From Candidatus Kuenenia hertensis (lineage in GTDB: Bacteria; Planctomycetota; Brocadiia; Brocadiales; Brocadiaceae), in NCBI GenBank assembly GCA_021646465.1, contig SOET01000001.1, positions 175,848 to 239,847 of the forward strand: a stretch of 64,000 nucleotides of DNA, read 5' to 3'. This document shows, piece by piece, positions 57,239 through 64,000 of the stretch. The notes under the pieces were generated by a model. It was not told where the DNA came from and ran no database searches. It was given only the letters and a program-made list of their open reading frames with translations. Made by a program: the position numbers and the translations under genes. Position 1 is the stretch's first letter, and the number at the start of each line of letters is the position of its first letter.

Positions 57239-57696
57239 ATATTCCTAGAAATTTTAGCTGGCTTATTAAAGATGAAATTGCGGGTATGGCACGGCCTATA
57301 TCTGTGGTGTCTGATTTTGAATTCCTTAAAGAAAACGGGATAGATGTAATTGTTTCTTTGTCTGAATGGCCGCTTCATAAAACACTATTGGATGAGTTTG
57401 GATTTGTCAACAAGCATATCCCAATAGCCGATCTTACCCCGCCGACTCAGGAGCAAATTGAAGAGTTTATTTCTTTTGTAAATGAGGCCGTATATTCTAG
57501 GCGGAGAGTGGTTGTACATTGTGATGCCGGGATTGGGAGAACAGGTACAATGTTGGCATGTTACCTTATAAATAAGGGATTTAGCGCAAAAGACGCGATT
57601 GCAGAAGTTCGTAAAAAGAGGCCTGGTTCGATTGAAACCATTGAACAGGAAGAAACTATTTTTGAATATGAGGAAAGATTTTCCAGAAAAAAGTAA
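57235..57696 (+). CDS. Dual-specificity/tyrosine phosphatase-like protein
   Basis: 153 residues starting in an ATGA overlap with maf. The P-loop HCDAGIGRTG gives nucleophile Cys96 and Arg102 (CX5R), and an upstream Asp in PIADLTPPTQ could be the general acid. RPISVVSDFEFLKENGIDVI and VVVHCD fit small atypical dual-specificity phosphatases. Substrates in bacteria range from phosphoproteins to phospholipids; nothing in the sequence decides. Coupling to maf suggests shared control, not necessarily one pathway. Confidence 0.88.
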   Translation: MNIPRNFSWLIKDEIAGMARPISVVSDFEFLKENGIDVIVSLSEWPLHKTLLDEFGFVNKHIPIADLTPPTQEQIEEFISFVNEAVYSRRRVVVHCDAGIGRTGTMLACYLINKGFSAKDAIAEVRKKRPGSIETIEQEETIFEYEERFSRKK

Positions 57697-58563
57697 TAGG
57701 TAGATTGTGCGAAAAACATACTAAATTTGCGATCGTACCACGTTTTTTGTTTGAACTAATATAGCATCTCATGTCCTCGTCCATCATGATTCTATTCTTG
57801 CCGTGCCTCTCTGTTTTATTTGTATGCAATTAAAACATTATTGGCTAACATATATTAAATATCCTAAATAAACATTGCATTTATTAATTGTATATTTTTT
57901 TGTGTTTGAAGTCAATAAATCATTTGCAACAAATGATTTATTGCAGTGAAGCCATCGTTTCCCAGCCTTGAAATTTTCTTGCCAGTTAATTTTGTTTATG
58001 ATAATATGCGAAGCACCTTTTATTGCTTAGGTGAAAGTATCGCGATAAAACAACGTTGAAATATGTGGCAAATGGTCAGTGAATAGGTGGTTTGTTATAA
58101 GAGTTTTTAAGGATGTTAATCGCAATGGTTTTGCCATTTATACTTTTTGTAGGGATAGACTTTGGTTATTAAAAATTTTTTATTAACCACTTGGTTTTGA
58201 CAGAACAGAATAGAATTTAAACTGCCAAAACATCTTTGAGTGACTAAGATCGTAATTATCTATTTGTTAATTTTTACGAAAAATATTCTGGTCACTCTCC
58301 ACCCCTTAAATATACCAACCCTACACTAGAGTACTAATATTAACGAGCATTTATGGTTTTGTTTTTTAGAAAGATATACGTATTGGTATGACTTTTTTAT
58401 AATATCATAATGTCATTAATAATAAAAATTTATTATTAGCAATTTAAATTCATGCCAATAATAGTTCATATTTTAATTTGTTAGGTTTTTGATTTTATTG
58501 TTTATTATAAAAGTCGAATATCTCTTTGTGTTTGGAATATATTCATTGAAAGGAGCATTTTGA
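57697..58563. other. 867-bp AT-rich gap without a gene
   Basis: No frame longer than about 60 codons and nothing with a convincing start. It contains one strong inverted repeat (57913-57943, listed separately). It ends with AAAGGAGC just before the ppdK ATG. Long homopolymer-poor AT-rich stretches such as 58360-58520 could hold the ppdK promoter, but no box pair has a good spacer. Confidence 0.6.
57913..57943. repeat. Perfect 14-bp inverted repeat, three-base loop
   Basis: caataaatcatttg, loop caa, then the exact complement. It lies ~215 bases after the phosphatase gene and 620 before ppdK. There is no T-run behind it, so it may be an operator or an RNA hairpin and not a classical terminator. 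Confidence 0.6.
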
Positions 58564-61332
58564 ATGGCGTCCAAGTATGTCTATTTCTTCGGAGATGGTA
58601 AAGCTGATGGAAAAGCGGATATGAAGCATTTGCTTGGTGGTAAAGGGGCGAATTTAGCGGAAATGACAAATATTGGTATTCCTGTTCCTCCCGGTTTTAC
58701 TATTACGACAGAGGTTTGTGATGCATATTATAAGAATAGGCAAAAGTATCCCAAGGGACTTGATAAAGAAATAGAACAAAATCTTTCCAGATTGGAAAAA
58801 TTAATGGGGGCCAAATTAGGCGATTCAAATAACCCCTTATTGGTGTCCGTACGAAGTGGTGCTGCGGCATCTATGCCAGGAATGATGGATACGGTTTTAA
58901 ATTTAGGGTTAAATCAAGATGCAGTAATGGGCTTGATTAAAAAAACAGGAAACGAGCGGTTTGCATGGGATGCGTATCGCAGGTTTATTTCTATGTTTGG
59001 TGATGTTGTCATGGGGATTGAACGACATAATTTCGAGGAAATCTTAGACAAATATAAAAAAAAATCACGAGTAAAAAGCGATACCGATCTGACTGCTGAC
59101 CAATTGAAAAATATTGTAGAAGAGTATAAGGTAATTTATAAAAAAATTACGCGTGAACCGTTTCCAAACGATCCGGCTGAGCAACTTCATAAAGCGATTC
59201 GTGCGGTTTTTGCGTCGTGGAATAATCCACGGGCTGTTAAATACAGGCAGCTTTATGATATTAAGGGGCTTATTGGCACAGCAGTGAATGTCCAGGCAAT
59301 GGTATTTGGGAATATGGGAAATCATTCCTCAACCGGAGTATGTTTTACAAGGAATCCCTCCACTGGAGAAAATAAATTTTATGGAGAATTCCTTATTAAT
59401 GCTCAGGGAGAAGATGTTGTTGCAGGTATTCGCACGCCAGAGCCGATTGTAAATTTAGAAAAAGAAATGCCAAAGGTTTATAAAGAGCTATTTAAATATA
59501 AGAACACATTAGAGAAGCATTTTAAAGACGTACAGGATATGGAATTTACTATTCAGGAAAATCGCTTGTTTATGCTGCAAACAAGAACAGGCAAAAGGAC
59601 TGCCCGTGCGGCAATAAAGATTGCGGTTGATATGGTGAAGGAAAAATTGATAGATAAGAAGACGGCTATTTCCAGAATAGACCCGCATCAACTTGATCAG
59701 TTATTGCATCCAACATTTGATCCTAAAGCAAAAAGAGAAGTGGTAGCAGAAGGTTTGCCCGCTTCACCAGGTGCGGCTACGGGGAGGGTGGTATTTAGTG
59801 CGGAAGATGCGGAAAGATTCGCAGAAAAAAATGAGCAGGTAATACTTGTCAGAAAAGAAACTTCTCCTGAGGATATTGGTGGAATGCATGCCTCACAGGG
59901 AATTCTTACCACCAGTGGTGGTATGACTTCCCATGCAGCAGTGGTTGCAAGGGGAATGGGTAAGTGTTGCGTTGCAGGTTGTGGGGCAATACACGTGGAC
60001 TATAAGAAGCAAATTTTTAAAGTAAATGGGAAAATAGTAAAGAAGGGAACGTTCATTTCATTAGATGGGAGCAGCGGTGAAGTAATGATGGGGAAAGTAC
60101 CAACCCTTGATCCTAAACTTAGCGATGATTTTGCTACCCTCATGTCATGGGCAGATGAGATAAGAAAGTTGAAAGTAAGAACAAACGCCGATACGCCTGA
60201 AGACGCTAAAAAGGCCCGTGAATTTGGTGCTGAGGGAATAGGGCTCTGCAGGACAGAACATATGTTTTTTGGAGAGAACAGAATCGATTTTGTTCGCCAA
60301 ATGATTCTTTCTGCCCCTGATGTGAAGAATTTGAAAATTAAAATTGATTGTGTACAAAAAGAAATAAATAAAGCCCAGAACAATAAAATAAATATTCTTA
60401 AAAAAGATTTGGAGAAGGTGCAGAATGAACTTAGAGATCCGCTGACTTCGTATACATCCGCACTGAAAAAATTACTTCCTATGCAGCGCAAGGACTTTGA
60501 GCAAATTTTTAAAGAAATGGATGGGCTTCCTGTAACGATTCGTCTTTTGGATCCTCCCCTGCATGAATTTTTGCCTCAGGAGGAAAGTAATCAAAGAGAA
60601 ATTGCAAAACGAATGAAAATTAGTTTTCAGAAAGTGCAGGAAAAAGTTTCAGCGCTTCATGAACTAAATCCTATGCTCGGCCATAGGGGATGCAGGCTGG
60701 GTATTACGTATCCGGAAATATATGAAATGCAAGTGCAGGCAATCATTGAAGCTGCATGTAATATGAAGAAAAAGGGTATTTCCGTTTACCCGGAAATAAT
60801 GTTGCCTCTTATTAGTACCGAAAAAGAATTGATTATCTTAAAAGAGTTAATTCAAAAAAATGCAAAAGAAATAATGAAAAAAGAAGGTGTAAATGTTAAT
60901 TATCTTGTAGGCACAATGATTGAACTGCCAAGGGCGGCTATAATAGCGGATAAAATTGCCAAACATGCTGAATTCTTCTCCTTTGGGACGAATGATCTGA
61001 CGCAGATGACTTTTGGTTTTAGCCGCGATGATGTTGGTTCTTTCGTGCCTGAATATATTGGTAATGAAATATTGGAGAAGGACCCTTTTCAGGTTTTGGA
61101 TCAGGAGGGTACTGGCCAGTTAATTCAAATAGGTATTAATGGTGGGAGAAGTACCCGAAAAACGTTGAAAATTGGAATTTGCGGTGAACATGGGGGTAAT
61201 CCTCAAACAATTTCCTTTTGCCATAAGATAGGAATGAATTACGTAAGTTGTTCTCCATTTAGAATACCAATTGCTCGACTTGCTGCTGCACAGGCTTCAT
61301 TAGAGCAACCTTTATCACAAGCAACAATTTAA
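58564..61332 (+). CDS. ppdK: Pyruvate, phosphate dikinase
   Basis: 922 residues, slightly longer than the usual ~880. Interconverts pyruvate, ATP and Pi with PEP, AMP and PPi. The N-terminal ATP-grasp domain has LGGKGANLAEMTNIGIPVPP and VRSGAAASMPGMMDTVLNLG. The swivelling domain carries phosphohistidine His457 in GGMTSHAAVVARG. The TIM-barrel PEP domain has GIGLCRTEHMFF, LGHRGCRLGITYPEIYEMQ and catalytic Cys873 in GICGEHGG. The ATG at 58564 follows AAAGGAGCATTTTGA. Extra length lies near residues ~590-640, a Lys/Asn/Gln-rich stretch in the linker of the C-terminal domain. Confidence 0.97.
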   Translation: MASKYVYFFGDGKADGKADMKHLLGGKGANLAEMTNIGIPVPPGFTITTEVCDAYYKNRQKYPKGLDKEIEQNLSRLEKLMGAKLGDSNNPLLVSVRSGAAASMPGMMDTVLNLGLNQDAVMGLIKKTGNERFAWDAYRRFISMFGDVVMGIERHNFEEILDKYKKKSRVKSDTDLTADQLKNIVEEYKVIYKKITREPFPNDPAEQLHKAIRAVFASWNNPRAVKYRQLYDIKGLIGTAVNVQAMVFGNMGNHSSTGVCFTRNPSTGENKFYGEFLINAQGEDVVAGIRTPEPIVNLEKEMPKVYKELFKYKNTLEKHFKDVQDMEFTIQENRLFMLQTRTGKRTARAAIKIAVDMVKEKLIDKKTAISRIDPHQLDQLLHPTFDPKAKREVVAEGLPASPGAATGRVVFSAEDAERFAEKNEQVILVRKETSPEDIGGMHASQGILTTSGGMTSHAAVVARGMGKCCVAGCGAIHVDYKKQIFKVNGKIVKKGTFISLDGSSGEVMMGKVPTLDPKLSDDFATLMSWADEIRKLKVRTNADTPEDAKKAREFGAEGIGLCRTEHMFFGENRIDFVRQMILSAPDVKNLKIKIDCVQKEINKAQNNKINILKKDLEKVQNELRDPLTSYTSALKKLLPMQRKDFEQIFKEMDGLPVTIRLLDPPLHEFLPQEESNQREIAKRMKISFQKVQEKVSALHELNPMLGHRGCRLGITYPEIYEMQVQAIIEAACNMKKKGISVYPEIMLPLISTEKELIILKELIQKNAKEIMKKEGVNVNYLVGTMIELPRAAIIADKIAKHAEFFSFGTNDLTQMTFGFSRDDVGSFVPEYIGNEILEKDPFQVLDQEGTGQLIQIGINGGRSTRKTLKIGICGEHGGNPQTISFCHKIGMNYVSCSPFRIPIARLAAAQASLEQPLSQATI

Positions 61333-61355
61333 TCAGAAAACTTAGACATAGGATA

Positions 61356-61410
61356 ATTATAACGCAAAAGGCATCCTTATTTTTAAGAGGGATGCCTTTT
61401 GCGTTATAAT
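61356..61410 (+). terminator. Perfect 21-bp inverted repeat after ppdK
   Basis: Arms 61356-61376 and 61390-61410 are exact complements (core aacgcaaaaggcatcc) around a 13-base loop. It starts 24 bases after the ppdK stop, the right place for a terminator, but no T-run follows the right arm. The loop itself contains TTATTTTT. Being symmetrical, it might act in either direction or be a processing/stability hairpin. Confidence 0.6.
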
Positions 61411-61476
61411 GTAATTCCGATTTATGAGCGAAGTTCAATTTGTTTGTCATGTAAAATACAAGAAATAGTTAACATT

Positions 61477-62253
61477 ATGATTGAAATATACAAAAAACTT
61501 CCAAAGACAAATTGCGGTGAGTGCGGAGATACCACGTGTACTGCATTTGCGCTTAAGGTAATGAATGCCTGCCGCAAAATACAAGAGTGTCCATATGTTG
61601 TTGCAACCGAAGACAGTAACTTAGTGATAAATAAAGCCATAGCTACCATGGAAGATAATTACAGCCGTGTGAGCAATGAATTAGAAGATGAGGCGAAACG
61701 TCTGAATTTTAAGGAGGCAAGTGATGCAATTGGCGGCAGGTATGAGTTGAAGAATGAGGAAGAGAAAATAGCACTTAAAATGTTAAATAAACCATATGAA
61801 ATGCGCAGAAAAGGGTTATATGAAGACGGTATATATTGTCTTGATTCGTGGTCCAAGATTATAATTTATGATTATATACGCAGGAAAGGCAGCAGACCAT
61901 TAACCGGTGAATGGGTTACATTGGGATATTTTCCCAATACAGCCTCACATGTTAAGGCATTCCAGCGTAATGCCGAGGAGAAAATTGCTGCAAAATTTAA
62001 CAATAATAAAGAAGGCTTACTGAATCGGTGTAAAGAGTTGGGCGGAGTTTCCTGGCAAGGGAAGATGAATGCTGATTATATTAATAAATTTGACTTATTG
62101 CCAAAGATACCCTTGTATTTGTGTTTCTGGGATGCGGACGATGAATTTCAGGCTAGTTGTAAATTGTTTCTTGATAGCAGCGCCGAAGATTATATCGATA
62201 TTGAATATCTGGCGTATCTTGTTGAAAGATTTGTGGAAATTTTTGTTCAATAA
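61477..62253 (+). CDS. Fe-S domain protein with DUF3786 domain
   Basis: 258 residues from ATG 61477; a longer open frame from 61399 begins inside the inverted repeat and adds unconserved residues. The N-terminus is a 4Fe-4S domain of the PF04060 type, with Cys13, Cys16, Cys21 and Cys38 (CX2CX4CX16C) in KTNCGECGDTTC. The rest, including YDYIRRKGSRPLTGEWVTLG and DADDEFQASCKLFLDSSAED, matches DUF3786 as I recall it, a family seen in anaerobes with unknown function. The Fe-S module is like that of acetyl-CoA synthase/corrinoid proteins. No partner gene is adjacent. Confidence 0.8.
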   Translation: MIEIYKKLPKTNCGECGDTTCTAFALKVMNACRKIQECPYVVATEDSNLVINKAIATMEDNYSRVSNELEDEAKRLNFKEASDAIGGRYELKNEEEKIALKMLNKPYEMRRKGLYEDGIYCLDSWSKIIIYDYIRRKGSRPLTGEWVTLGYFPNTASHVKAFQRNAEEKIAAKFNNNKEGLLNRCKELGGVSWQGKMNADYINKFDLLPKIPLYLCFWDADDEFQASCKLFLDSSAEDYIDIEYLAYLVERFVEIFVQ

Positions 62254-62471
62254 CGGGATAATGTTTTTTCTCCTCACAGAAAAAGAAAAAATATAAAACC
62301 TAAAAACTGCATTATTTTCGTTTGACAACAAACATGGCAATATATAATATGCGAACATTTATATGATAAAGATAAAAAATTCTGATAATGACAGCATTCA
62401 TAGGTTGTGTAGAGGAACTTTAAGCCTTTGATGTTTTCAAAAAACTAAGGTGTTAGTGCAATTGAGATTTT
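62254..62471. other. 218-bp gap, nothing assignable
   Basis: AT-rich, no ORF. This gap marks the change from housekeeping genes to the debris region that follows. Confidence 0.5.
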
Positions 62472-62744
62472 ATGGATAAAACTGAACAAGGCGAAGTTGT
62501 GGAGATAACCCAGGAGCGTGACAAGGCTATAAGGCTTTTTACGTATCTGAAGGAACTCTGCGCTTTGCGCACAACCCAACGCAACGGTGCTAATTACGAT
62601 CAGGTATTCTGGCTTAATGAACTTCCCCGCCACAACGCAAACCGTGTCGTTGTACGTTGTTCAATGGAAGTAAAGGTGAAGGGGGCAAAAGGCGCATTGG
62701 TCAGAAGATACCGCGCCCACGACACCATTCACGAGAATTATTAG
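62472..62744 (+). CDS. Orphan 90-residue protein, probable N-terminal fragment
   Basis: Residues 1-60 (ITQERDKAIRLFTYLKELCA, NYDQVFWLNELPRHN) look like the beginning of a larger protein; from memory such an opening occurs in large AAA/helicase-type proteins, but I cannot verify it. The last ~25 residues (KVKGAKGALVRRYRAHD) are basic and unlike a natural domain end. The sequence is richer in G+C than its surroundings and no C-terminal part follows in any frame, so it is probably a remnant. It could also be an expressed small protein. Confidence 0.5.
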   Translation: MDKTEQGEVVEITQERDKAIRLFTYLKELCALRTTQRNGANYDQVFWLNELPRHNANRVVVRCSMEVKVKGAKGALVRRYRAHDTIHENY

Positions 62745-62778
62745 AGGCATAGCGAATAAAACTGACGGAGGCATTACC

Positions 62779-62838
62779 ATGCAGGGATATACGAGTAGTC
62801 ACGAGAAAAAAATTATCACCCGGCGTAGAAATCAATAA
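62779..62838 (+). CDS. 19-codon ORF with strong ribosome binding site
   Basis: GACGGAGG (62764-62771) precedes the ATG at 62779 by seven bases, then MQGYTSSHEKKIITRRRNQ and stop. The strong start signal in front of a tiny ORF suggests the surviving 5' end of a lost gene, in line with the truncated genes on both sides. Real expression is doubtful. Confidence 0.25.
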   Translation: MQGYTSSHEKKIITRRRNQ

Positions 62839-62941
62839 ATATAGGATTTTCAAGGCATTTCTGTTTTTTGACTTGGGGTGAAACTTCCGTTAGAACGTAA
62901 ACACTTAAATTATCAATAATGAATGAAATGTTTCCTATATT

Positions 62942-63163
62942 TTATAATCGTGATCCTGTATCTGGAAAGGATTTCAAATAGTTATTTACCATTTGATTTC
63001 TGACACTATCTATAAATTTTGAGAGTTCTCTCTGTCTTAAATGAGATGTTTCCAATGGCTTACCAATAATTATAATTATTTTACTTGGAATAATAAAAAA
63101 CGTATGCTTTGGTATTGCATATTCACTACTATTATTAAAATCACCTCTAACGCCTACTTCTAT
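62942..63163 (-). pseudogene. C-terminal fragment of a PlsC-like acyltransferase
   Basis: About 74 residues, IEVGVRGDFNNSSEYAIPKH then TFFIIPSKIIIIIGKPLETS, and a helical end before the stop. The pattern of a Gly-rich turn, PK..FFI.P.KI...IGKP and a final amphipathic helix is that of the C-terminal third of lysophosphatidate acyltransferases. The catalytic NHX4D part is missing: upstream on the same strand the sequence switches within a few bases to a reverse-transcriptase fragment. So this is a truncated remnant. The family call is from memory and moderately sure. Confidence 0.5.
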
Positions 63164-63446
63164 TTTTCTCAAATATTGGCTCAATGATTTGCCTGAACGC
63201 CTGCTGCACTACCCTGTCCTTGACAATGGGAATGCCAAGAGGTCTCTTGTTGTGCCTGCCTTTGGGAATGTATACCCGCAGGACAGGAGCAGGGTTGTAA
63301 ACAGCAGTTTTGAGTTCCTTGTGAATATTCAGGATATTCGTTTCAAGGTTACTCTCAAACTGCTTAATACTCACCCTGTCAAGACCAGCCTTGCCTTTAT
63401 TCTTCTTTACGTGCCCAAAAGCAGCATAAAGGTTTTTAATGCCCCT
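63164..63446 (-). pseudogene. N-terminal fragment of a group II intron reverse transcriptase/maturase
   Basis: About 94 residues on the minus strand: GIKNLYAAFGHVKKNKGKAG, LDRVSIKQFE, and VYIPKGRHNKRPLGIPIVKD followed by RVVQQAFRQIIEPIFE. This is RT0/RT1 of LtrA-type proteins, which continue for another ~300 residues including the YADD active site; none of that is present. An in-frame TGA lies just upstream of the conserved part. After IFEK the sequence turns into the acyltransferase fragment. A non-functional remnant. Confidence 0.8.
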
Positions 63447-64000
63447 TCATTTCTGATACACACCAGAAACTATTATGAGCAATGCTGACTACTTTAAAGA
63501 CAGACCTGTGAGAGTCAGTCGTCTGTCACCATCTCATACAACCCGGATTTCGGATTTTTCCTTATACCTTGTTGTTAGGGATATTTCATCCAAGATGTAA
63601 GTTCTCCCCCGGTCATATGTATTACCCATTTTCCCTTCGTGATGTACGTTTGAACGCATTATCCAGAGATGTCTTCACCTAAACTATTTACACATCTCCG
63701 ACAAAGGACATTGCCAGTGCTTCGCTGAGAAAGGGCAGTTGGCACGAAATAACACGCCATACTCATACACCCCAAAAGGTCGTCTGTACCTCGTAACTCC
63801 GTCATACCCCTCACGGGAATATGCTATCCTTCTACGCATACGGATTGCTCCGTTGTATGCGCATAGGTACAAATTTCTCTACGAGGATTTAGGCTCGCAA
63901 AGATGGTATTTTCAACCACTCGGGTATTCCATACTTCAAGGCACACCCTACTCTATTGACACAGGCGGGTGGAGTTGAGAAAATGGGCACATGTTTTTAC
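63447..64000. other. Unassigned region, possibly decayed group II intron RNA
   Basis: Upstream (on the minus strand) of the reverse-transcriptase fragment, where intron ribozyme domains would lie. It contains short stems such as gcatac-gga.../...tccg-ttgtatgc near 63836-63860. Overlapping ORFs of 62 residues (63684-63872, minus) and 79 residues (63739-63978, plus) exist, and neither looks like a known protein. I could not identify domain V or a clear GUGYG intron 5' end, so the intron assignment is only a suggestion. Confidence 0.3.

Noticed and set aside
1..64000. CRISPR array, prophage, toxin-antitoxin or restriction system
   Set aside because: No regularly spaced direct repeats and no matching protein families seen; the only mobile-element proteins are the reverse-transcriptase fragment.

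Overview
The window is a housekeeping block of a bacterial chromosome, roughly 40 percent GC, flanked by accessory sequence. Its core is one long plus-strand run of transcription and translation genes (about 23.1-57.7 kb): tRNA-Thr, tuf, rpmG, tRNA-Trp, secE, nusG, rplKAJL, rpoBC, rpsL, rpsG, fusA, a second tuf, then the full S10, spc and alpha ribosomal operons to rplQ, ending in maf and a tyrosine-phosphatase-like gene. Gene content (rpmD absent, duplicated tuf, an EF-Tu with a four-cysteine loop, long L17, a three-helix SecE), the base composition and the large TPR/beta-barrel proteins suggest an anammox planctomycete (order Brocadiales, Kuenenia/Brocadia-like). That assignment is inference from memory, not a database result.

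Layout. 1-6.7 kb: two tandem paralogous TPR proteins; the first is cut by the window edge and has lost the recognisable barrel, the second is an intact TPR outer-membrane barrel protein with an N-terminal SPOR-like domain. The gap between them carries a nested inverted-repeat (MITE-like) element. 6.7-8.3 kb (minus): a class III adenylate cyclase with an unusual C-terminal membrane anchor. 8.4-11.6 kb: argG and a radical SAM protein. 11.6-12.0 kb: a dense cluster of palindromes, including a second copy of the palindrome family from the first kilobases and a 176-bp element with terminal inverted repeats. 12.0-16.6 kb: a multi-sensor histidine kinase and its NtrC-type sigma-54 activator. 16.7-19.2 kb (minus): dnaJ/TPR, purC, suhB operon. 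19.4-20.7 kb (minus): a LolC/E-type permease; divergent from it is aroC.

22.1-24.7 kb holds five tRNA genes (Thr-UGU, Tyr, Gly, Thr-GGU, Trp) interleaved with tuf and rpmG. The two tuf genes (23.3 and 39.0 kb) are apparently identical up to the last codon and have a codon usage (AUA isoleucine, ACG, GCG) unlike every neighbour, which points to gene conversion. The ribosomal block is canonical in order apart from loss of rpmD (L30) and insertion of a Methyltransf_32-like methyltransferase gene between rpsM and rpsK. Many junctions are 4-base ATGA/TTGA overlaps (rplP-rpmC, rpsE-rplO-secY-adk, maf-phosphatase), consistent with translational coupling.

After a gene-free 867-bp AT-rich gap comes ppdK (pyruvate phosphate dikinase), closed by a perfect 21-bp inverted repeat, and an Fe-S/DUF3786 protein. 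The last 1.6 kb is genome debris: an orphan N-terminal gene fragment, a C-terminal fragment of a PlsC-like acyltransferase and, butted against it on the same strand, an N-terminal fragment of a group II intron reverse transcriptase. I found no CRISPR array, prophage or intact insertion sequence, and no clear new multi-gene system. The best leads are the repeat elements, the EF-Tu cysteine loop and codon anomaly, the cyclase topology and the methyltransferase inside the alpha operon.
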